Part shown: positions 24,254-33,369 of the stretch, in pieces
How the letters are laid out: every line of letters begins with the position of its first letter
Position numbering within the stretch: the first letter of the stretch is position 1
NCBI GenBank assembly: GCA_964415885.1
Contig: CAYQCE010000027.1
Location: forward strand, 1 to 42,662
DNA from: CAYQCE01 sp964415885
GTDB taxonomy: Bacteria; Zixibacteria; MSB-5A5; JAABVY01; JAHJOQ01
Length of the DNA stretch: 42,662 nt
Direction: 5' to 3'
Position numbers and translations under genes: made by a program
Notes under the pieces: model-generated
The model's database searches: none
Told to the model about the DNA's origin: nothing
Seen by the model: only the letters and a program-made list of their open reading frames with translations

Positions 24254-25150
24254 TTAGACGGCTCGGTCTTTCCGGCGGCGTCTTTTCAGCTCAGACATAC
24301 TTGCAACGATAAGCGCGACAAATATCAGCAGTCCCCCTGTCCCCTTGTGCATCACGAAATCCTCTCCCCCCAATGTCCAGGCTGTAGCGGCGGCAAATAC
24401 CGGCTGCAGAGCAAAGATGAGCGACACTCTGATCGGGCGCGTGATCCTCTGCGCATGCATCTGAATGACGAACGCGGATAATGTGGGCACGAATGCCACG
24501 AACAGAACTCCCCAGAGCGCGACATTCGTTTCTATACCAAATGGCATACCGAGTGATGCGGATGTCACTATACCAAGAGTGCCCACTATCAGAAACTGCT
24601 GGCAGCTAAATCGGTACGGATCGAATCCGGCTTTCATGTATCTGTCCGACAGCAGAACATGAAGCGCGTACGCCACAGCCCCAACGCCAGCCAGGGCATC
24701 TCCGACATTGAATTGAGACATCCCGCCAGTCAGAATCCAGAGGCCCGTCAGCGAGATCACGGAGGCGACACCATCCCAAACGGATGGGCGTGTTCTGAAT
24801 ACGAGAATGAGAAAAATCGGGATGAACAGGACGAACAGCCCGGTGATAAAACCCGAGTTTGACGCAGTTGTATACTTAAGCCCCAGCGTTTGTGGCATAT
24901 GAAGCAACCATAGAACGACAGAGATGAACAGCGCGTGCTTTAGGCCGACGAAGGGGTTGCGTCCTGTCACAAAAAGGAAAACAAGGAGCGCTCCGCCGGC
25001 GATCAGGAATCGATACCCGACCATCACGACCGGATCGATACCGGGGAGTGACGCCTTGATGACCGTGAACGTAACACCCCAGCTCAGAGCTGCATATAGA
25101 AGACCTAAGTCGGCAAGTACTCCTGCTGAATGCGAGCTACGATTCTCCAT
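24254..25150 (-). CDS. EamA-family drug/metabolite transporter
   Basis: The 298-residue protein has about ten hydrophobic helices arranged as two EamA repeats (about 15-140 and 150-290). Repeat one opens LGLLYAALSWGVTFTVIKASL, and repeat two contains DALAGVGAVAYALHVLLSD. Both are typical of the RhaT/EamA group of 10-TM exporters. The substrate cannot be inferred. The tail ELKRRRRKDRAV is basic, consistent with a cytoplasmic C-terminus. It lies 40 nt after the DUF420 gene on the same strand, so it may be the tail of the ctaA-SCO-DUF420 transcript. Confidence 0.9.
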   Translation of the reverse strand: MENRSSHSAGVLADLGLLYAALSWGVTFTVIKASLPGIDPVVMVGYRFLIAGGALLVFLFVTGRNPFVGLKHALFISVVLWLLHMPQTLGLKYTTASNSGFITGLFVLFIPIFLILVFRTRPSVWDGVASVISLTGLWILTGGMSQFNVGDALAGVGAVAYALHVLLSDRYMKAGFDPYRFSCQQFLIVGTLGIVTSASLGMPFGIETNVALWGVLFVAFVPTLSAFVIQMHAQRITRPIRVSLIFALQPVFAAATAWTLGGEDFVMHKGTGGLLIFVALIVASMSELKRRRRKDRAV

Positions 25151-25190
25151 CGGCTACCCTCGCACAGCGCCGCTCATAGGCCGCCACACC

Positions 25191-25607
25191 TCAACTGAAC
25201 TGGTAGAGCATCAGGTAGACAGCGATGCCGGAGAGCGAGACAAACATCCAAACCGGCCACAGCCACCGCGTGATCTTCTTGTGTCTCTCGAACTGGGCTC
25301 GCAGGGCGAACAGCACAGCAGCGAAAATGAACGGTACCATTACTGTTGCAAGTATGACGTGTGGAATCAGGATCGCGAAGTAGAGCGGTCGAGTCCAGTC
25401 ATATCTTGGGTATGGCACCGAACCGGCATTGTAGTGATAGATCAAGTAGAATACAAGAAAGAGTGCGGACGATACGAGCGCCGCCAACATGTATTTCTTA
25501 TGCGCATTCGGATGCCCGCGTTTGATCTGAATGAAGCCGAACGTCAGCAAGACCACGCTCAGCGTATTCAGGGCTACATTCAGATGCGGCAGATCTACAG
25601 CGTTCAT
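25191..25607 (-). CDS. DUF420 membrane protein (CtaM/YozB-like)
   Basis: The 138-residue protein has four predicted membrane helices. It shows the DUF420 signatures LPHLNVALNTLSVVLL near the start, GHPNAHKKYMLAAL, FYLIYHYN and a central IPHVILATVMVPF. DUF420 proteins, such as Bacillus YozB/CtaM, help heme-copper oxidase assembly, and that matches its neighbours. It overlaps the stop of the SCO gene by 4 nt (ATGA), so the two are co-translated. Conserved histidines (H8, H32, H36, H58, H83) may bind metal or heme; that is an inference. Confidence 0.88.
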   Translation of the reverse strand: MNAVDLPHLNVALNTLSVVLLTFGFIQIKRGHPNAHKKYMLAALVSSALFLVFYLIYHYNAGSVPYPRYDWTRPLYFAILIPHVILATVMVPFIFAAVLFALRAQFERHKKITRWLWPVWMFVSLSGIAVYLMLYQFS

Positions 25608-26206
25608 TGATCGATATCTCTCGCCAAAACCCGCACATTCTGTTTCAGCACCTCGATCGCGGCTGGATCGAGACCGTTGTGGTAGCTTCGAATCCGATTC
25701 TCAGCATCTACCAGCGCGAACTTGGCCGTGTGCCCGCCGGGCAGATCGTCCGCGGCGAGCATGAAGCCCTCTTCGGAAAGCCACTGCACTTCCTCCACCG
25801 GTGCACGGAGAAAGACCCAGCGGTCATCATCGACGCCGAATCGCTCCGCATATGCCCGCAACGCAGCGAGAGTGTCGTATTCCGGGTCTACCGAGACCGA
25901 GACTATCCTGACCAAATCTGAATCATCGTAGAGATCGTAAAGCTCCGCAAGGTGTGCGGAGGTTGTCGGACAGATCGACTTGCACCGAGTAAACATGAAG
26001 CTCACGATGTTGACCGTTCCGAGCATATCATCACTGCCGAAAGGCTCGCCGCTGCGCTCAGTGAATGCGAAGTCAGGCACCACACTATAGACCGGCATAT
26101 CTTCCCGAGACTTCTCTGCGCGGCTTACCACAAAAGAAGCGACGAGGCCCAGAAGTACTGCGGCTATGACCAATATGACGAGTAATTTTGGGTATGACGC
26201 GTTCAT
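25604..26206 (-). CDS. SCO1/SenC copper chaperone (second copy, with ctaA)
   Basis: This 200-residue thioredoxin-fold protein has an N-terminal membrane anchor (about 7-28). The copper motif is FTRCKSICPTT (CxxxC), with the third ligand His in PGGHTAKFAL. SCO proteins deliver copper to the CuA site of oxidase subunit II. The gene overlaps DUF420 by 4 nt and follows ctaA directly. It is a different protein from the SCO at 30929-31798: shorter, and without a C-terminal membrane helix. Two SCO proteins may serve different steps of CuA loading, an inference. Confidence 0.92.
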   Translation of the reverse strand: MNASYPKLLVILVIAAVLLGLVASFVVSRAEKSREDMPVYSVVPDFAFTERSGEPFGSDDMLGTVNIVSFMFTRCKSICPTTSAHLAELYDLYDDSDLVRIVSVSVDPEYDTLAALRAYAERFGVDDDRWVFLRAPVEEVQWLSEEGFMLAADDLPGGHTAKFALVDAENRIRSYHNGLDPAAIEVLKQNVRVLARDIDQ

Positions 26207-27136
26207 CTAAGCCTCCCTCGGTTTGGTCGAAAGCGCGCGATACGTGGCGATCAGAAGCGCGAAGATAACGGCCGCAGTCCACAGATGCAGTACTTTCATA
26301 ACGGGTGGCAAATCAAGGATATACATCCCCAGTCCCACGAGAATTTGAACAAACGACATCCCTATCAACGCCCACACAACTTGATTCAGCAAAGGCGGAA
26401 CGTCCTTGCTTCCGCCGACTATCTTAAATGATACGAACCAGACTGCAGCGACCGCGATGATTCCGAGAGTCATGTGCAGATTGAACATCCCTTCGAGATA
26501 TGCCAGTAGGTCGGAGCCGAAAACGAGCGGATTGGCTGCCTGCGTATCTTCGATCTGAGCTCGCACATGGGTACCAAGCACAATCTGTCCGACAGTGAGA
26601 ATTCCCACAAATACGACCAGACCCCGCGTCAGAATCGGGAACCTGGTCGAACGTTCTTCCGGGTGATCCTCATAGTAAGATCGCTGTACGACGAGTACGA
26701 GCAGCGCGGCGATGATTAGAGCGAGGACGAAATGTGTCGAAACCAGGACAGGCTCCAACTCGCGCATTACGACCTGTCCCCCCTGCCAACCCTGGTACGC
26801 CACGAGCAACGCAGCCAGCACGGACGGTATGAGTATTCCCTTAATTTGACGGTAACTGACTATCGCGAGTACCGCCACAACTGCTATGAGCAATCCGGTC
26901 GCCATCCCGAACAGCCGGTTGAAGTACTCGATCCAGGCGAGTGTGAAGTTGAATGTCGAAGGGTCGAACTCCCGCGGGAGCTGATCGATACTCACCGGCG
27001 GCACCCAGCTGCCGAAACACTTCGGCCAGTCCGGGCAGCCAAGTCCGGCACCGGAGACGCGTACGAGTCCTCCGAGGAAAATGAGTATGAAGACCGCGAC
27101 CAGCGCGGCGACCGCAAGCAATCTAAATGATCTCAA
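26207..27136 (-). CDS. ctaA: Heme A synthase (CtaA/COX15)
   Basis: CtaA oxidises the C8 methyl of heme O to make heme A, needed by the caa3 oxidase upstream. The 309-residue protein has eight membrane helices. It opens with FLGGLVRVSGAGLGCPDWPKC (the VRxSGxGLxCPDWPxC motif), then WIEYFNRLFGM, ending VLHLWTAAVIFAL. The histidines expected to bind heme (HFVLALI, HMTLGI, HLWTA) are present, and the first-helix-pair cysteines are in the CPDWPKC motif. I chose TTG 27136, 5 nt after GGGAGG. It begins the ctaA-SCO-DUF420 group, with a 99-bp gap and a promoter separating it from ctaF. Confidence 0.95.
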   Translation of the reverse strand: MRSFRLLAVAALVAVFILIFLGGLVRVSGAGLGCPDWPKCFGSWVPPVSIDQLPREFDPSTFNFTLAWIEYFNRLFGMATGLLIAVVAVLAIVSYRQIKGILIPSVLAALLVAYQGWQGGQVVMRELEPVLVSTHFVLALIIAALLVLVVQRSYYEDHPEERSTRFPILTRGLVVFVGILTVGQIVLGTHVRAQIEDTQAANPLVFGSDLLAYLEGMFNLHMTLGIIAVAAVWFVSFKIVGGSKDVPPLLNQVVWALIGMSFVQILVGLGMYILDLPPVMKVLHLWTAAVIFALLIATYRALSTKPREA

Positions 27137-27167
27137 ATCGGCCTCCCTGCATCCCTGTTAGAAGGCA

Positions 27168-27196
27168 ATAATCGAATTCCCCCAACCCAATGTCAA
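27168..27196 (-). promoter_or_regulatory. Promoter of the ctaA-SCO-DUF420 group
   Basis: On the minus strand TTGACA (27196-27191) is followed by a 17-nt spacer and GATTAT (27173-27168), giving a predicted start about 25 nt before the TTG start of ctaA. It indicates that heme A synthase and copper delivery can be made separately from the oxidase operon. Confidence 0.45.
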
Positions 27197-27235
27197 TAAA
27201 AACAGGACAAGCCACTCCCTCTTCTCCGCATCAAA

Positions 27236-27667
27236 TCAGTAACCCGGAGGTTCATCATCGTCCTGGTCATGAGTGACAGAGTCCGCAGTACTGCTCGTAG
27301 TATCCGAGACGGTATCCTCATAGATTATTGCTCTTTCCTGGATTATCCTCATTCTCTGCTCATCCAGTTCCGTGCGCGTAACAACATCAAACATGGTGAA
27401 CGATATGAATACCGCGAGGAACAAAATCGCAAAAATGAAGATGATCGCATTGATCGGCTTGTCATACTTCAGATGCATATACACGAGCACAACGAGCGAT
27501 GCCTTAACGGATGCAATCAGCACAGCCACCACCGCGTTGAAACCGCCCAGGTCGACAAACGACACCGCAACGGTAACCCCGGTCAGGATGAACAGCGCGA
27601 GTCCGACTCCGAGGTAGACCTTCAGCGATACTACGTGATTAGAATGTGCATTCGAATCATCAGCCAT
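27236..27667 (-). CDS. ctaF: Cytochrome c oxidase subunit IV-like (CtaF/CyoD type)
   Basis: The 143-residue protein has three helices (about 20-40, 45-65 and 75-97). VASVKASLVVLVYMHLKYDK is the diagnostic helix 2/3 segment of prokaryotic oxidase subunit IV. The C-terminus is a long acidic tail (about 110-143, rich in Asp, Thr, Ser) without a known domain. Subunit IV stabilises CuB binding in related oxidases. It ends the oxidase operon, 4 nt after ctaE. Confidence 0.9.
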   Translation of the reverse strand: MADDSNAHSNHVVSLKVYLGVGLALFILTGVTVAVSFVDLGGFNAVVAVLIASVKASLVVLVYMHLKYDKPINAIIFIFAILFLAVFISFTMFDVVTRTELDEQRMRIIQERAIIYEDTVSDTTSSTADSVTHDQDDDEPPGY

Positions 27668-27671
27668 TTGA

Positions 27672-28316
27672 TCAACCTATCAGATACAGAAGCGGAAAGA
27701 GATATATCCAGATCAAATCCACCAGGTGCCAGTATAGCCCTGTACATTCAATCGGAGTATAATAAGCCGACGAGAAATCCCCTCTCAGCGTTCTACGCAA
27801 CATCCACGCTATCACTCCGATACCCCCAATCACGTGCAAGGCGTGAATTCCCGTCATGCCGAAGTAGATACCAAAGAACAGATGCGGGTTGGTGCCCTTC
27901 AATCCCTCAAACGTGTAGTACTTGCCCGGAAGCTGCCCCAAGTCGAACTTGTGCGAATACTCAAAATACTTGATTACCAGAAAAACACCAGCCAGCAGCA
28001 AAGTCCCGAAAAGCAGCGCCGCAGTTTGCTTCTGCTTCCCAAGCTGAATGGCGCGGACCGCGAGCGCGACTGTGACCGAACTCGTAATAAGAACGAACGT
28101 ATTGATTGTGCCAAGAGTGACATCGAGCTGCTTGTGCGCCTCGATAAACATCTGCTCGTTCGCGGATCGAAGGTACGTATACGCACAGAACATCCCGCTG
28201 AACATGAGAACCTCGGTGAGCAGAAATATCCACATTCCGAGCTTCGCCGAATCAGCCTGCTGCTCGGAATCAGTGAAATGGTGCAACACATGCGAATGTG
28301 AACCGTGACTGCTCAT
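27672..28316 (-). CDS. ctaE: Cytochrome c oxidase subunit III (caa3 type)
   Basis: The 214-residue protein fits the five-helix bacterial form. It has AKLGMWIFLLTEVLMFSGMFCAY (helix I with the conserved Glu), FFGIYFGMTGIHALHVIGG, and GLYWHLVDLIWIYLFPLLYLIG at the end. The WHLVDLIWIYLFPLLY motif and the His-rich N-terminus are family-typical. Its ATG overlaps the ctaD stop by 4 nt (28313-28316), so the subunits are translationally coupled. Confidence 0.94.
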   Translation of the reverse strand: MSSHGSHSHVLHHFTDSEQQADSAKLGMWIFLLTEVLMFSGMFCAYTYLRSANEQMFIEAHKQLDVTLGTINTFVLITSSVTVALAVRAIQLGKQKQTAALLFGTLLLAGVFLVIKYFEYSHKFDLGQLPGKYYTFEGLKGTNPHLFFGIYFGMTGIHALHVIGGIGVIAWMLRRTLRGDFSSAYYTPIECTGLYWHLVDLIWIYLFPLLYLIG

Positions 28317-29959
28317 TTCTCCGGTACTGTCCTCTCAACAATGACTTTGTCGTAGTCGTATGGTCCGTGGCTCGTATCGGGCATCTTCTCGAAATTCTCC
28401 GGATGCGGAGGCGAAGTCGAATTCCACTCAAGTGTCAGCGAGCCCCAGGGGTTATCGCCCGCCGGCCGTCCCTTAAACAATGAGTGTATAAGATAGACCG
28501 CCATAACCACAAAGCCGAGTCCGAGAATCCAGGAACCATAGGTAGAGAAAGCGTGCAACGGTTGATATTGATCGAGATAGCTGTAATAGCGTCTGGGCAT
28601 CCCCCGCGTTCCCAGAACGAACTGAGAGAAGAAAGTGACGTTAAATCCCGCGAAAATGAGCAGCGCCGCAATCTTGCCCCAAAACTCGTTATACATTTTC
28701 CCCCACATTTTCGGCCACCAGTAGTGCAGACCGCCCAGAAAGGCCATAACCGTGCCACCCATCATTACATAGTGGAAGTGCGCGACCACGAAGTATGTAT
28801 CATGCAGATGGACATCGGTCGCCAATGCACCAAGGAAAATACCGGTCAGTCCTCCGATGGTAAACAGGAATAAAAACGAGAGTGCATATACCATCGGAGT
28901 GTCGAAGTGTATTTGTCCCTTGTATAGCGTGGCGAGCCAATTAAATACCTTGATGCCGGACGGTATGCCGACCATGAATGTCAGAAAGGAAAATATCATC
29001 GCCGCGAGCTCTGCCTGGCCGGAAACGAACATGTGGTGTCCCCAGACCAGAAAGCTCACAAACGCAATTGCAATACTGGAGTACGCAATCGCCTTATAGC
29101 CGAATATCGTCTTGCGAGAAAATGTGGCGATGAGTTCACTTATGATTCCCATACCCGGAAGGATCATGATGTATACCGCCGGATGCGAGTAGAACCAGAA
29201 GAAATGCTGATAGAGTACCGGATCTCCGCCCATCTTGGGATCAAATATACCGATCCCGAACACACGCTCCAGAATCAGGAGTATCAGCGTTATAGCCAGA
29301 ACCGGCGTGGCGAGCACCTGGATAATTGCGGTAGCGTACAATCCCCAGACAAAGAGTGGAAGACGGTACCATGTGATTCCCGGCAGGCGCAGCTTGTGGA
29401 TCGTTACAATAAAATTAATGCCCGTGAAAATCGACGAGAAACCGAGGATAAACGCCCCCAGTGTCATCGAGACAACCGACGTGTTCGTCTCCGCACTGTA
29501 CGGCGTATAGAAGGTCCAGCCGGTATCAACGCTGCCCGCGATGATCGAATAGAGCGCGAACATTGCACCGACTATGTAAATCCACCAACTCGCAAGATTC
29601 AGCCTCGGGAATGCCACGTCCTTCGCTCCGAGCATCATCGGAAGAATGAAGTTGCCCAGCGACGCAGGAATGGACGGAATGATGAACAGGAATATCATCA
29701 CCGCGCCATGCAGCGTGAAGAGCTGGTTGTATGTCTTGGCACCCATGAGATCCTGACCTGGGCCGAGCAGCTCCAGTCGAATCAGCATAGCGAAAACACC
29801 ACCGAGGAGGAAGGCTGCCATTATGCTGTAGAGATATAATATCCCAATCCGCTTATGATCGAGCGTGAACAGCCAAGACTTGATACCCTTCTCGGCGTTA
29901 AGATAGTTCACCTGCGGCAGCGCACCGGCAGCTTCACCTGTGTTTGGGTTGTTACTCAT
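28313..29959 (-). CDS. ctaD: Cytochrome c oxidase subunit I (caa3 type, A2-like)
   Basis: The 548-residue catalytic subunit has twelve helices. TLHGAVMIFLF supplies a heme a ligand. WFYSHPAVYIMILPGMGI supplies the CuB His-Tyr site, with YSHP in place of the E(S/G)HP of A1 oxidases, so it belongs to the A2 subfamily. HDTYFVVAHFHYVMMGG supplies the heme a3 ligand and second heme a His. KxVFNWLATLYKG and the GHHMFVSGQ loop (HH: CuB ligands) are also intact. It reduces O2 to water and pumps protons. It lies between ctaC (22-nt gap) and ctaE (4-nt overlap). Confidence 0.97.
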   Translation of the reverse strand: MSNNPNTGEAAGALPQVNYLNAEKGIKSWLFTLDHKRIGILYLYSIMAAFLLGGVFAMLIRLELLGPGQDLMGAKTYNQLFTLHGAVMIFLFIIPSIPASLGNFILPMMLGAKDVAFPRLNLASWWIYIVGAMFALYSIIAGSVDTGWTFYTPYSAETNTSVVSMTLGAFILGFSSIFTGINFIVTIHKLRLPGITWYRLPLFVWGLYATAIIQVLATPVLAITLILLILERVFGIGIFDPKMGGDPVLYQHFFWFYSHPAVYIMILPGMGIISELIATFSRKTIFGYKAIAYSSIAIAFVSFLVWGHHMFVSGQAELAAMIFSFLTFMVGIPSGIKVFNWLATLYKGQIHFDTPMVYALSFLFLFTIGGLTGIFLGALATDVHLHDTYFVVAHFHYVMMGGTVMAFLGGLHYWWPKMWGKMYNEFWGKIAALLIFAGFNVTFFSQFVLGTRGMPRRYYSYLDQYQPLHAFSTYGSWILGLGFVVMAVYLIHSLFKGRPAGDNPWGSLTLEWNSTSPPHPENFEKMPDTSHGPYDYDKVIVERTVPEK

Positions 29960-29981
29960 CTATCGACTACCACCAATCATT

Positions 29982-30929
29982 CTACTTCAGCGATTTGATA
30001 TACGCGATAAGCGCATCGATTTGATTGTCTTTTAAGATACCCTGATAGGTGGGCATCACCGGCTGAAAGCCCGCCACAATAGATGTTTGCGGTTCGAGTA
30101 TCGATTCACGGAGATAATTCTCATCAGCCACAACAGTACCGCCATCCTCAAGTGCGACCTCCTTGCCGAATAAACCGTCCAGATGCGGCCCGGTCTGATC
30201 CTGACCCTCCACACTGTGGCAAGTATTGCAAGCCTTCTGGGTGAAGAGCGTTCGCCCGAACTCTTCTATTGACATTCCTTCACCGGAGACTGTTCCCGCC
30301 TCCAGCCATTCATTGAACTCTCTTTCAGTGACGACCTTGATCTCTCCAATCATCTCCGAGTGACCATCACCACAGAATTCCGCGCAGAACAGAGAGTATG
30401 TCCCGGGATTCGTCGCCTCGAACCATGTCGTTGTGTATCGATTCGGTAGAACATCCATCTTGATTCTGAAGTGCGGCGCGAAAAAAGAGTGGATTACATC
30501 CTTCGATGACATCAGGAGCTTGATCGGTTTGTCAACCGGCACGACGAGTTCATTTACCGTGTTGATCCCCTCCGGGTAGTCGAATGTCCAGAACCACTTC
30601 TGGCCGGTGACCTTTACCTCCATGGCATTTCGCGGGACCACACTCATCTTCATAAAGACACGAAACCCCCAAACGAAAACTATCACAACCAGGATAAGCG
30701 GGATGACCGACCAGAGGATTTCGAGTCGCGTGTTGTGCGATATGCCCGAGGTGAGACGACTCTCTTCCCCTTTACGTCGTCTGTAGCGAAGGCTGAAATA
30801 GATCAGTCCGGAGATCACAATGCCGAACAGAACAATCGATGCATAGACCAGAAAATAGAACAGCGCATCGACCTCGTGAGCGACAGTCGAATGAGCACCG
30901 GGCATCCAGAATGTACCGGTCGAATCCAT
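29982..30929 (-). CDS. ctaC: Cytochrome c oxidase subunit II fused to cytochrome c (caa3)
   Basis: The 315-residue protein has two N-terminal membrane helices (about 25-47 and 70-92) and the CuA cupredoxin domain. HSFFAPHFRIKMD and FCAEFCGDGHSEM give the CuA Cys, His and Met ligands. A C-terminal cytochrome c domain (about 235-315) has a CNTCH heme motif and a probable Met ligand in FQPVMPTYQG. The fusion defines a caa3-type oxidase. The domain probably accepts electrons from the act-encoded cytochrome c. The ATG overlaps the SCO stop by 1 nt (TGATG). Confidence 0.97.
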   Translation of the reverse strand: MDSTGTFWMPGAHSTVAHEVDALFYFLVYASIVLFGIVISGLIYFSLRYRRRKGEESRLTSGISHNTRLEILWSVIPLILVVIVFVWGFRVFMKMSVVPRNAMEVKVTGQKWFWTFDYPEGINTVNELVVPVDKPIKLLMSSKDVIHSFFAPHFRIKMDVLPNRYTTTWFEATNPGTYSLFCAEFCGDGHSEMIGEIKVVTEREFNEWLEAGTVSGEGMSIEEFGRTLFTQKACNTCHSVEGQDQTGPHLDGLFGKEVALEDGGTVVADENYLRESILEPQTSIVAGFQPVMPTYQGILKDNQIDALIAYIKSLK

Positions 30930-31798
30930 CAGCCAGTTCCCCCCGAAACGACACCGTCCCGTACCGCATCGGCCTTCTTACGTCTCTCTCGCACCCAAAG
31001 CACTCCGAGCAAAACTCCCAGAGCAATCAGAGTAATAGCGCCACCAAGCTTCATAATGTTCCCGGCAAAAGCGACATATCCGCCGCTGTTGGGATCATAA
31101 TGATAGCAATAGAGGAGCACCTTGTCGAGTGCACTCCCGACCCTGCCCTCGGACGCCTCCATCAGCGCGAATTTCAGATCCCTCGGGTTGTACTGTATCC
31201 CATAAAAATATCGAGAAATCATCCCCGCACCGTTCGTGACGACTATAACCGCAGGATGAGCGTACTCCCTGCGCTTTTCGTCATAGTAATATTCGAAGCC
31301 GATTGCATCTGCGATCTCTTTCGAATTCTCTTCCTTGCCGGTCAGAAGCACCCATCCGTCTTCGATTCCCGGCTTTCCGATCTGTTTCAGGTAGTTCTTC
31401 TTTTTCGCCGTTGCGACAACCTCGGTCTCTGTGGGATCGATGGATACCATTACGATCTGAAACTCATTGCCCGGCAACCAGTCCATCTGCTTGACCGCGT
31501 CAGCGACTCCATTCATCACAAGATTACACAGCATCGGGCATGTATAGTAGCCCAGAATCAAAACCACCGGACGCCCCTCAGTGAAGTACTTCCCCAGCGT
31601 GATCTGCTCACCTCCATCGTCCGTAAAGGTCAGGTTCAGTGGTATCGTGTCACCGGTATGCTCCCGAACATCGATACCCTTTAGCTCTTCAAGATCTTCC
31701 TGCAGAATCTGAGACATCGAGTCAGCTGTAAAGAGGAGTATTGAGAGCAAAACTGTGAGGATTACTGAAATGCGGGATTTCTCGCAAATTAGGTACAT
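30929..31798 (-). CDS. SCO1/SenC-like copper chaperone with C-terminal membrane helix
   Basis: The 289-residue protein starts with a signal peptide or anchor (about 9-27). The thioredoxin-like domain has GYYTCPMLCNLVM (CxxxC) and the third ligand His in REYAHPAVIVV. A second membrane helix (about 250-272) ends in a basic tail. A SCO-type protein directly ahead of ctaC suggests it loads CuA. It differs from the SCO at 25604-26206 in size, anchoring and motif context. The ribosome site before ATG 31798 is poor. Confidence 0.92.
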   Translation of the reverse strand: MYLICEKSRISVILTVLLSILLFTADSMSQILQEDLEELKGIDVREHTGDTIPLNLTFTDDGGEQITLGKYFTEGRPVVLILGYYTCPMLCNLVMNGVADAVKQMDWLPGNEFQIVMVSIDPTETEVVATAKKKNYLKQIGKPGIEDGWVLLTGKEENSKEIADAIGFEYYYDEKRREYAHPAVIVVTNGAGMISRYFYGIQYNPRDLKFALMEASEGRVGSALDKVLLYCYHYDPNSGGYVAFAGNIMKLGGAITLIALGVLLGVLWVRERRKKADAVRDGVVSGGTG

Positions 31799-31808
31799 TG
31801 CTATGAAT

Positions 31809-32168
31809 TCACCTGCCCCGTTCGCGTACGCTCTCTATGCTGTCCTTGAAAGCCTCATCCGCGACCAGCTCGATTGCTCGATCGATCGGTATCTGATACT
31901 GTCCTGCAGATGAGTCGATTACCGTATAGCTTCCGAGCGCCTCTGCTTCTCTTGCCCTGAGTTCGCGGAGTTCCACCGACTGTGGCTTCATGTGCGTCTC
32001 GTATAAGAGCTCTTCCTTGACACCCGTGAAATAGTCATAGAGACCCACCGAAATCGCGACGACTGAAACCACAATAATCAGCGTGAGAATACTGAGGTTC
32101 CTGAGATTGACATCTCGCTTTTCGTATCCGCCCGAGGCGTGTCCGGAATGTTCAGGATTGTCACTCAT
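31809..32168 (-). CDS. Small membrane protein of the act-cox operon
   Basis: The 119-residue product has one membrane helix (about 28-48) and an extended, mainly helical charged periplasmic part with YQIPIDRAIELV near residues 92-103. I recognise no catalytic motif. Similar small proteins sit between actF and SCO/oxidase genes in other Alternative Complex III clusters. An accessory subunit or assembly role is therefore plausible, but unproven. It starts 13 nt after actF and ends 10 nt before SCO. Confidence 0.78.
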   Translation of the reverse strand: MSDNPEHSGHASGGYEKRDVNLRNLSILTLIIVVSVVAISVGLYDYFTGVKEELLYETHMKPQSVELRELRAREAEALGSYTVIDSSAGQYQIPIDRAIELVADEAFKDSIESVRERGR

Positions 32169-32181
32169 CTATCGACCCCGA

Positions 32182-33366
32182 TCAGATATTGTGGAAGTGC
32201 ATCGATTCCTCGAGTCCCGGGTCTTTGACCGGCAAAAGCGGATGCGCCGTCAATTTGTTCCAAAACACGAACATGAAGACTCCGCCGATTCCGAGCATGG
32301 TCGCTGCATCGATCCATGAAAGATGCACTCCGTGATGATGCAGGCTCGGCATTACAACCCAATATAGATCGACCCAGTGCATCAAAATCAACCATACAGA
32401 AACAATCTTGAGAGCCGTAACGTTCCGCTTGACCGGCTGCGGGAAGAGGAAGAAGAATGGTATCACGAACTGCCCGAATACGAGCAACAACGAGAAGCCC
32501 TTCCATGAATTCTCCCACCTGTGAAGGAACCATATGGTCTCTTCCGGAATATTCCCGTACCAGATCAGAAAATACTGCGAGAACGCCATGTAGCCCCAGA
32601 AGATGACAAAAGCGAACATGAGCTTACCGAGATCATGGTGATGCTCCGACGTTACCTCTTTGGCGAGAACGCCGGATGACTGCATCTGAAGCAACACCAG
32701 AGTTAGTACAGCAAGAAATCCAAGGAAACAGCCCGAGAAGACATAGACGCCGAATATAGTCGAATACCAATGCGCATCAAGCGACATCAGCCAGTCAAAT
32801 GATGCAAAAGTTATTGTAAGCGCAAACAGAATCATCCCCGGTGCACTGACGCGCCGAATTCTCTTAACCAGTACATCGCTGTGCTCACTATCCTGCTTCA
32901 GCGACTTTCGATACAGCCAGTAAGACAGAAGCGACCAGACAACAAAGTAGATAATCATCCGGGCGATGAAAAAACCGGTATTGAGAAAAGCCGACTTACC
33001 CTGAAGTATCTCATCCTCCGCCACAATCTCCGGATGCGACCAGTGAAAGAGCTCCTTGATACCGAGCAGCACCGGTATCGCGAATATCGCCATGATCGGC
33101 ACTACCGCCATGAAGGCCTCTCCAAGCCGCCGCAAGACAATCGACCATTTTGCATCTACAAGATGATTGAGCATCGTGAAGAAGAGCCCGCCGAGAGCGA
33201 TGGTCAGCCAGAAGACGAAGGCGACAAGATATGAATGAAAGAACTGCGCGGAATCAGCGAAATATCCGGCAGCGCTCAACGCAAGACCGAGCATCCCGGC
33301 TATGAGCGCGAGTCTTCCGAAAATCCCCGACTCGGTAATCCGATATGTGCTCTCATCGAATCTCAT
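32182..33366 (-). CDS. actF: Alternative Complex III subunit ActF
   Basis: The 394-residue protein has about ten membrane helices. It belongs to the ActC/ActF-related family of quinol:cytochrome c oxidoreductase membrane subunits. Visible landmarks are FASFDWLMSLDAHWYSTIFG, FWGYMAFSQYFLIWYGNIPEET and WVDLYWVVMPSLHHHG. ActF forms part of the membrane quinol-oxidising module. It follows actE with 3 nt between the genes. Confidence 0.93.
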   Translation of the reverse strand: MRFDESTYRITESGIFGRLALIAGMLGLALSAAGYFADSAQFFHSYLVAFVFWLTIALGGLFFTMLNHLVDAKWSIVLRRLGEAFMAVVPIMAIFAIPVLLGIKELFHWSHPEIVAEDEILQGKSAFLNTGFFIARMIIYFVVWSLLSYWLYRKSLKQDSEHSDVLVKRIRRVSAPGMILFALTITFASFDWLMSLDAHWYSTIFGVYVFSGCFLGFLAVLTLVLLQMQSSGVLAKEVTSEHHHDLGKLMFAFVIFWGYMAFSQYFLIWYGNIPEETIWFLHRWENSWKGFSLLLVFGQFVIPFFFLFPQPVKRNVTALKIVSVWLILMHWVDLYWVVMPSLHHHGVHLSWIDAATMLGIGGVFMFVFWNKLTAHPLLPVKDPGLEESMHFHNI

Positions 33367-33369
33367 ACT

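Noticed and set aside
29033..29839. 268-codon plus-strand frame
   Set aside because: Antisense to ctaD, and very rich in charged residues as expected from a mirror of membrane helices.
30839..31684. 281-codon plus-strand frame
   Set aside because: Antisense to the SCO and ctaC genes, no recognisable domain.
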